Positions 60,743-64,000 of a DNA stretch of 64,000 bases are shown in pieces. The notes under the pieces were generated by a model. It ran no database searches, was not told the DNA's origin, and saw only the letters and a program-made list of their open reading frames with translations. Positions within the stretch are counted from its first letter, which is position 1. Each line of letters opens with the position of its first letter. The stretch is taken from the NCBI RefSeq assembly GCF_000723165.1, contig NZ_HG322949.1, positions 1,803,184 through 1,867,183 on the forward strand, read 5' to 3'. The position numbers and the translations under genes were made by a program. The stretch comes from Janthinobacterium agaricidamnosum NBRC 102515 = DSM 9628. GTDB taxonomy: Bacteria > Pseudomonadota > Gammaproteobacteria > Burkholderiales > Burkholderiaceae_D.

Positions 60743-61258
60743 ATGAACAAATTCGGCCATTTCATTCTCGGCGCCATCCTCATCACCTCCAGCCTCGTCA
60801 CGTCCGGCGGCGCCATGGCGCAAGACATCAAGCGCACGCCTGTCCCGAATTCCAGCTTCCCGATTTCGGTGGCGGTCAGCGTGCCGGCCGCCGCCGAGAC
60901 GGTGTATTTCAGCGGCGCGCTGCCCGACGTGGCCAATCCGGCCGCGCCCAAAGAGACCATCGAAGCCTATGGCGACACCCGGACCCAGACCCTGTCGGTG
61001 CTGCGCCGGCTGCAGGCGGCGCTGGCCGCCGAAGGCCTGGGTTTTGCCGACGTGGTGCAACTGCGGGTATTCCTGGTCGGTGAACCGAAACTGGACGGCA
61101 AGCTCGATTTCAATGGCTTGAACGCGGCGTATTCGCAATTCTTCGGCACGGCGGCGCAACCGGCCAAGCCGGCCCGCACCGCGCTGCAAGTGGTGGCGCT
61201 GCCGCTGCCGGGCGCGCTGGTTGAAATCGACCTGGTGGCGGCCCGTATCAAACGTTAA
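60743..61258 (+). CDS. Exported RidA-family enamine/imine deaminase
   Basis: 171 aa. Signal peptide (LGAILITSSLVTSGGAMA), then the RidA fold: VYFSGALPDVANP, DTRTQTLSVLRRLQAALAAE, VVQLRVFLVG, PARTALQVVALPLPGALVEI with the conserved Arg and Glu. Most RidA proteins are cytoplasmic; this one should act next to the exported oxidase. Confidence 0.92.
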   Translation: MNKFGHFILGAILITSSLVTSGGAMAQDIKRTPVPNSSFPISVAVSVPAAAETVYFSGALPDVANPAAPKETIEAYGDTRTQTLSVLRRLQAALAAEGLGFADVVQLRVFLVGEPKLDGKLDFNGLNAAYSQFFGTAAQPAKPARTALQVVALPLPGALVEIDLVAARIKR

Positions 61259-61301
61259 GAACTTTTCCCTTTCCCCTGTAGACGCGATGGAGCAAGCCAG
61301 C

Positions 61302-63749
61302 ATGAATACAGTACCATTCGTACCATTCGTACCATTCGTACCATTCGTACCATTTTGTATCACACCGCGCGCCTTGCCGCTGGCCTTGTCGCTGGCCTGT
61401 GCTTCGAGTTCCGCCTGGGCCGCAGCTGCGCCCGCCGCCGAACCTGGCGCGGCCGGGCTGGAAGCGGGCGTGGTGGTGGTCACCGGCACGCGCGACACGC
61501 GCCGTTCCGCCGATGAAAGCCTGAGCCCGATCGACGTGTTGAGCGCCAAGGATTTGCAGCGCACCGGCCAGACCGACCTGCGCGACGCGCTGGTGCGCCT
61601 GCTGCCGTCGGTGAACCGGCTGGCGCAGGCGGGCGACGCGGCCAACCTGACCAGCGCATTGACCTTGCGCGGCCTGAGCCCGAACCATGTGCTGCTGCTG
61701 ATTAACGGCAAGCGGCGCCACACCTCGGCCAACATCACCGCCGATCCCGGCGCGCAGCAGGGCGCCACGCCGGTCGACCTGGACTTGATCCCGGTCAGCG
61801 CGGTCGATCACGTGGAAGTGCTGCGCGACGGCGCGGCGGCCCAGTATGGTTCCGACGCGATCGCCGGCGTCATCAACGTGATCCTGAAATCGTCGAGCCA
61901 GGGCGGCAACCTGGCGCTCAACAGCGGCCGTTATTATTTGCGCGACGGCTTCACGCTGGGCGCCGCCGCCGACATCGGACTGGCGCTGGGCGAGGAGGGT
62001 TTTTTGCACCTGAGCGCGGAAAGCAAGCGCCATGAACACAGCATCCGCAGCGGCCCGGACAACCGCACCAACAGCTATGCCAATCCAGTCTTGGGCGACC
62101 CGCAAACCCAGCGCCAGTCGGTCGGCCTGAACGCCGCTTATCCGCTGGGCGGCAGCGTCGAACTGTACGCCTTCGGCAGCGCCGCGCACCGCAGCGGCGG
62201 CAGCTACCAGAATTACCGCTTGCCGGGCAAGCTGCCGCAAGTGCATCCGAACGGTTTCAGCCCGGTCGAGACCAGCAATGAAAACGACGCGTCGCTGACG
62301 GCCGGCGTGCGCGGCGAACAACTGGCCGGCTGGCGCTGGGATGCCAGCGCCACCCATGGCATCGACAACGTCAAGATCGGCATGACCGATTCCGCCAATA
62401 CCGATTTATATGCGGCCACCGGCAGCACGCCGACCAGTTTCCACCTGGCGCAATACCAGAATACCCAGTCGGGCGCCAACCTGGACCTGGCGCGGCCGTT
62501 CGATACGGGTCTGCTGCCGGCGCCGTTGACGGTGGCGCTGGGCGCCGAATACCGGCGCGAAACCTATGCAGTCGGCGCCGGCGACGCCGCGTCGTCGTTC
62601 GGCAGCGGTTCGCAAGCGCTGCCGGGCTTGTCGGCGGTCAGCGCCGGCCGCCATGCGCGCAATATCTCGGCCGCCTATACCGACTTATCGACCAGGTTCA
62701 ACCGCCAATGGGAAGCCGACCTGGCGGCGCGCTACGAGCGCTACAGCGACGCCGGCAACAGCGCCAACGCCAAATTGTCGGCGCGCTACCAGGCCAGTCC
62801 CGGCCTTGCGCTGCGGGCCACCGCCAGCAGCGGTTTCCGCGCGCCGTCGCTGGCGCAGGAATACTACACCAGCCTGGCCGTGTCGCCGACCACCGCCGGC
62901 GGCCAGCTGGCGGTCAATTCCGACGCCGCGCGCAGCCTCGGCGCGCTGCCGTTAAAACCGGAAAAATCGCGCAGTATCAATCTCGGCATCGTGGCCCAGC
63001 CGGCCGATAAGCTGAACCTGACCATCGACGCCTACCGCATCGATATCCGCGACCGCATCATCCAGGGCGGCACCTACAGCGGCGCGGCGGCGGTCAATGC
63101 GCTGAGCGCCGCCGGTATCAGCCTGCCAAGCGGCCTGGCGTCGGTCAGCGCCAGTTATTTCGCCAACGGCGTCGATACCCGCACCCAGGGCGTCGATCTG
63201 GTGGCTTCGTATCAAACCATCCTCGATCAAACCATCCTCGATCAAACCATCCTCGGCGCGTCCGGCCGCATCGACTGGGACCTGGCCGCCAATATCAACA
63301 ATACGACCATCACGCATACCGCCAGCGACAGCAACGGCAGGCCGCTGCTGAACGCCCAGCAAGCCGGCTACCTGACCACGGCCACGCCGAAGAGCAAGCT
63401 GATCGCCGGCGGCGCGTGGACGCTGGGACCGTGGGGCGTCAGCCTGCACGCGACGCGCTACGGCAAGACCGCCACCGAGGCGACTTTTTATACCGGGCCG
63501 TTCATCTATTCGACATCGGTGTTCAACCATATCGAGAATGCGCCGCGCACCGTGACCGACCTGGAAGTGCGTTATGCGGCCAGCGACAAGCTGCAAATCG
63601 CGGCCGGCGCCAACAATCTGTTCAGCGTCTACCCGAGCACGGTGCCGGTCGAAAGCCGCTACCTGGGCGTGTATGTGTACGACACGGCCGCGTCGCAGGC
63701 CGGCATCAATGGCGGATATTATTATGTGCGCGCCAACTACAAGTTTTGA
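61302..63749 (+). CDS. TonB-dependent outer-membrane receptor
   Basis: 815 aa. The start has GGAG nine nt upstream. Plug domain: LTLRGLSPNHVLLLINGKRR, VDHVEVLRDGAAAQYGSDAI, AGVINVILK. Beta barrel ends in YYYVRANYKF with terminal Phe. The signal peptide contains five Val-Pro-Phe repeats, and the barrel contains three five-residue repeats (DQTIL). Likely imports the amine substrate or product linked to the oxidase. Confidence 0.95.
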   Translation: MNTVPFVPFVPFVPFVPFCITPRALPLALSLACASSSAWAAAAPAAEPGAAGLEAGVVVVTGTRDTRRSADESLSPIDVLSAKDLQRTGQTDLRDALVRLLPSVNRLAQAGDAANLTSALTLRGLSPNHVLLLINGKRRHTSANITADPGAQQGATPVDLDLIPVSAVDHVEVLRDGAAAQYGSDAIAGVINVILKSSSQGGNLALNSGRYYLRDGFTLGAAADIGLALGEEGFLHLSAESKRHEHSIRSGPDNRTNSYANPVLGDPQTQRQSVGLNAAYPLGGSVELYAFGSAAHRSGGSYQNYRLPGKLPQVHPNGFSPVETSNENDASLTAGVRGEQLAGWRWDASATHGIDNVKIGMTDSANTDLYAATGSTPTSFHLAQYQNTQSGANLDLARPFDTGLLPAPLTVALGAEYRRETYAVGAGDAASSFGSGSQALPGLSAVSAGRHARNISAAYTDLSTRFNRQWEADLAARYERYSDAGNSANAKLSARYQASPGLALRATASSGFRAPSLAQEYYTSLAVSPTTAGGQLAVNSDAARSLGALPLKPEKSRSINLGIVAQPADKLNLTIDAYRIDIRDRIIQGGTYSGAAAVNALSAAGISLPSGLASVSASYFANGVDTRTQGVDLVASYQTILDQTILDQTILGASGRIDWDLAANINNTTITHTASDSNGRPLLNAQQAGYLTTATPKSKLIAGGAWTLGPWGVSLHATRYGKTATEATFYTGPFIYSTSVFNHIENAPRTVTDLEVRYAASDKLQIAAGANNLFSVYPSTVPVESRYLGVYVYDTAASQAGINGGYYYVRANYKF
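61311..61355 (+). repeat. 9-bp tandem repeat in the receptor signal peptide
   Basis: GTACCATTC four times and GTACCATTT once, in frame, encoding (Val-Pro-Phe)5 at residues 4-18 of the receptor. Copy changes would alter the length of the leader without shifting frame. Confidence 0.9.
63211..63255 (+). repeat. 15-bp tandem repeat, three copies, in the receptor barrel
   Basis: ATCAAACCATCCTCG three times without change, in frame, encoding QTILD-type units in a likely surface loop or strand. Confidence 0.9.
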
Positions 63750-63808
63750 ACATGAAGCGGGCGGCGGGGGTAAGATGACGTTTTTCGCGACATTCACATT
63801 GGCACTTC

Positions 63809-64000
63809 ATGAAGATAGATGACATCAGCGCCTTCGTCGCCGTGGTGCGCAATCACTCGGTCAGCGCCGCCGCCGACGCGTTGCGGCTGACCCAGTCGGC
63901 CATCACGCGGCGGGTGCAGAACTTCGAGCAGGAGCTGGGCGTGGAGCTGCTCGACCGCAGCGTCAAGCCGCCGCGCCCGAATGCGATGGGCCGGCAAGTG
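63809..64000 (+). CDS. LysR-family regulator, 3' end outside window
   Basis: First 64 residues: MKIDDISAFVAVVRNHSVSA, AADALRLTQSAITRRVQNFE, LGVELLDRS, the LysR helix-turn-helix. It follows the receptor on the same strand and probably controls the amine oxidase-RidA-receptor set. Confidence 0.93.
   Translation, partial: MKIDDISAFVAVVRNHSVSAAADALRLTQSAITRRVQNFEQELGVELLDRSVKPPRPNAMGRQV

Overview
The window is high-GC bacterial DNA, apart from short AT-rich promoter stretches. Its gene content (a complete set of type III secretion system core genes, a type IVb pilus cluster, a tyrosinase/laccase pair, a TAT-exported amine oxidase) suggests a betaproteobacterium, possibly Oxalobacteraceae such as Janthinobacterium, Duganella or Massilia. 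That placement is an inference from gene content only.

Layout. 1-633: end of a proline-rich modular protein. 735-4513 (minus): tyrosinase and multicopper oxidase, an exported phenol/copper oxidase pair. 4869-10142 (minus): a 165-residue exported coiled-coil protein, an 81-residue protein, then sctV, sctY, sctX, a SycN-like chaperone and sctW. 10274-18825 (plus): sctD-N-O-P-Q-R-S-T-U plus an unknown gene, tightly overlapping. 18883-21172: a class I chaperone, a GNAT-like protein and a 51-residue Ala/Gly-rich peptide (minus), facing a SLT-domain lytic transglycosylase (plus). 21225-37682: effector-like region with three giant proteins (1160, 1369 and 1414 aa), three members and one orphan tail of a small family resembling ADP-ribosyltransferases, and a relic of a giant gene. 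37768-40022 (minus): PilT-type ATPase, ECF sigma factor, small basic protein. 40337-43696 (plus): sctI-J-K-L and a proline-rich PPxY protein. 44332-45021: OmpR-type regulator behind an AT-rich region. 45089-47567 (minus): needle- or HrpF-like protein, HrpG-like chaperone, secretin sctC. 47836-58755 (plus): type IVb pilus operon. 58970-64000: TAT amine oxidase, palindromic repeat, exported RidA, TonB-dependent receptor and a truncated LysR regulator.

Regulation. Ten HrpL-type promoters (GGAACY, 15-16 nt, NNACNNA) can be read by eye in front of sctW, sctD, sctI, the 165-aa protein, the 51-aa peptide, the transglycosylase, the giant effectors and an ADP-ribosyltransferase-like gene. They most likely define the regulon of the ECF sigma factor at 39435-40022, and they tie otherwise unrecognisable genes to type III secretion. 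The system combines a Hrp1-like gene order and sigma control with Ysc-type accessory genes (SctX, SctY, SycN-like).

The least described parts are the ADP-ribosyltransferase-like family, the three giant effector-like genes, and the hrp-box-driven unit of 51-aa peptide, GNAT-like protein and chaperone. All functional calls come from reading the sequence; no database search was run.
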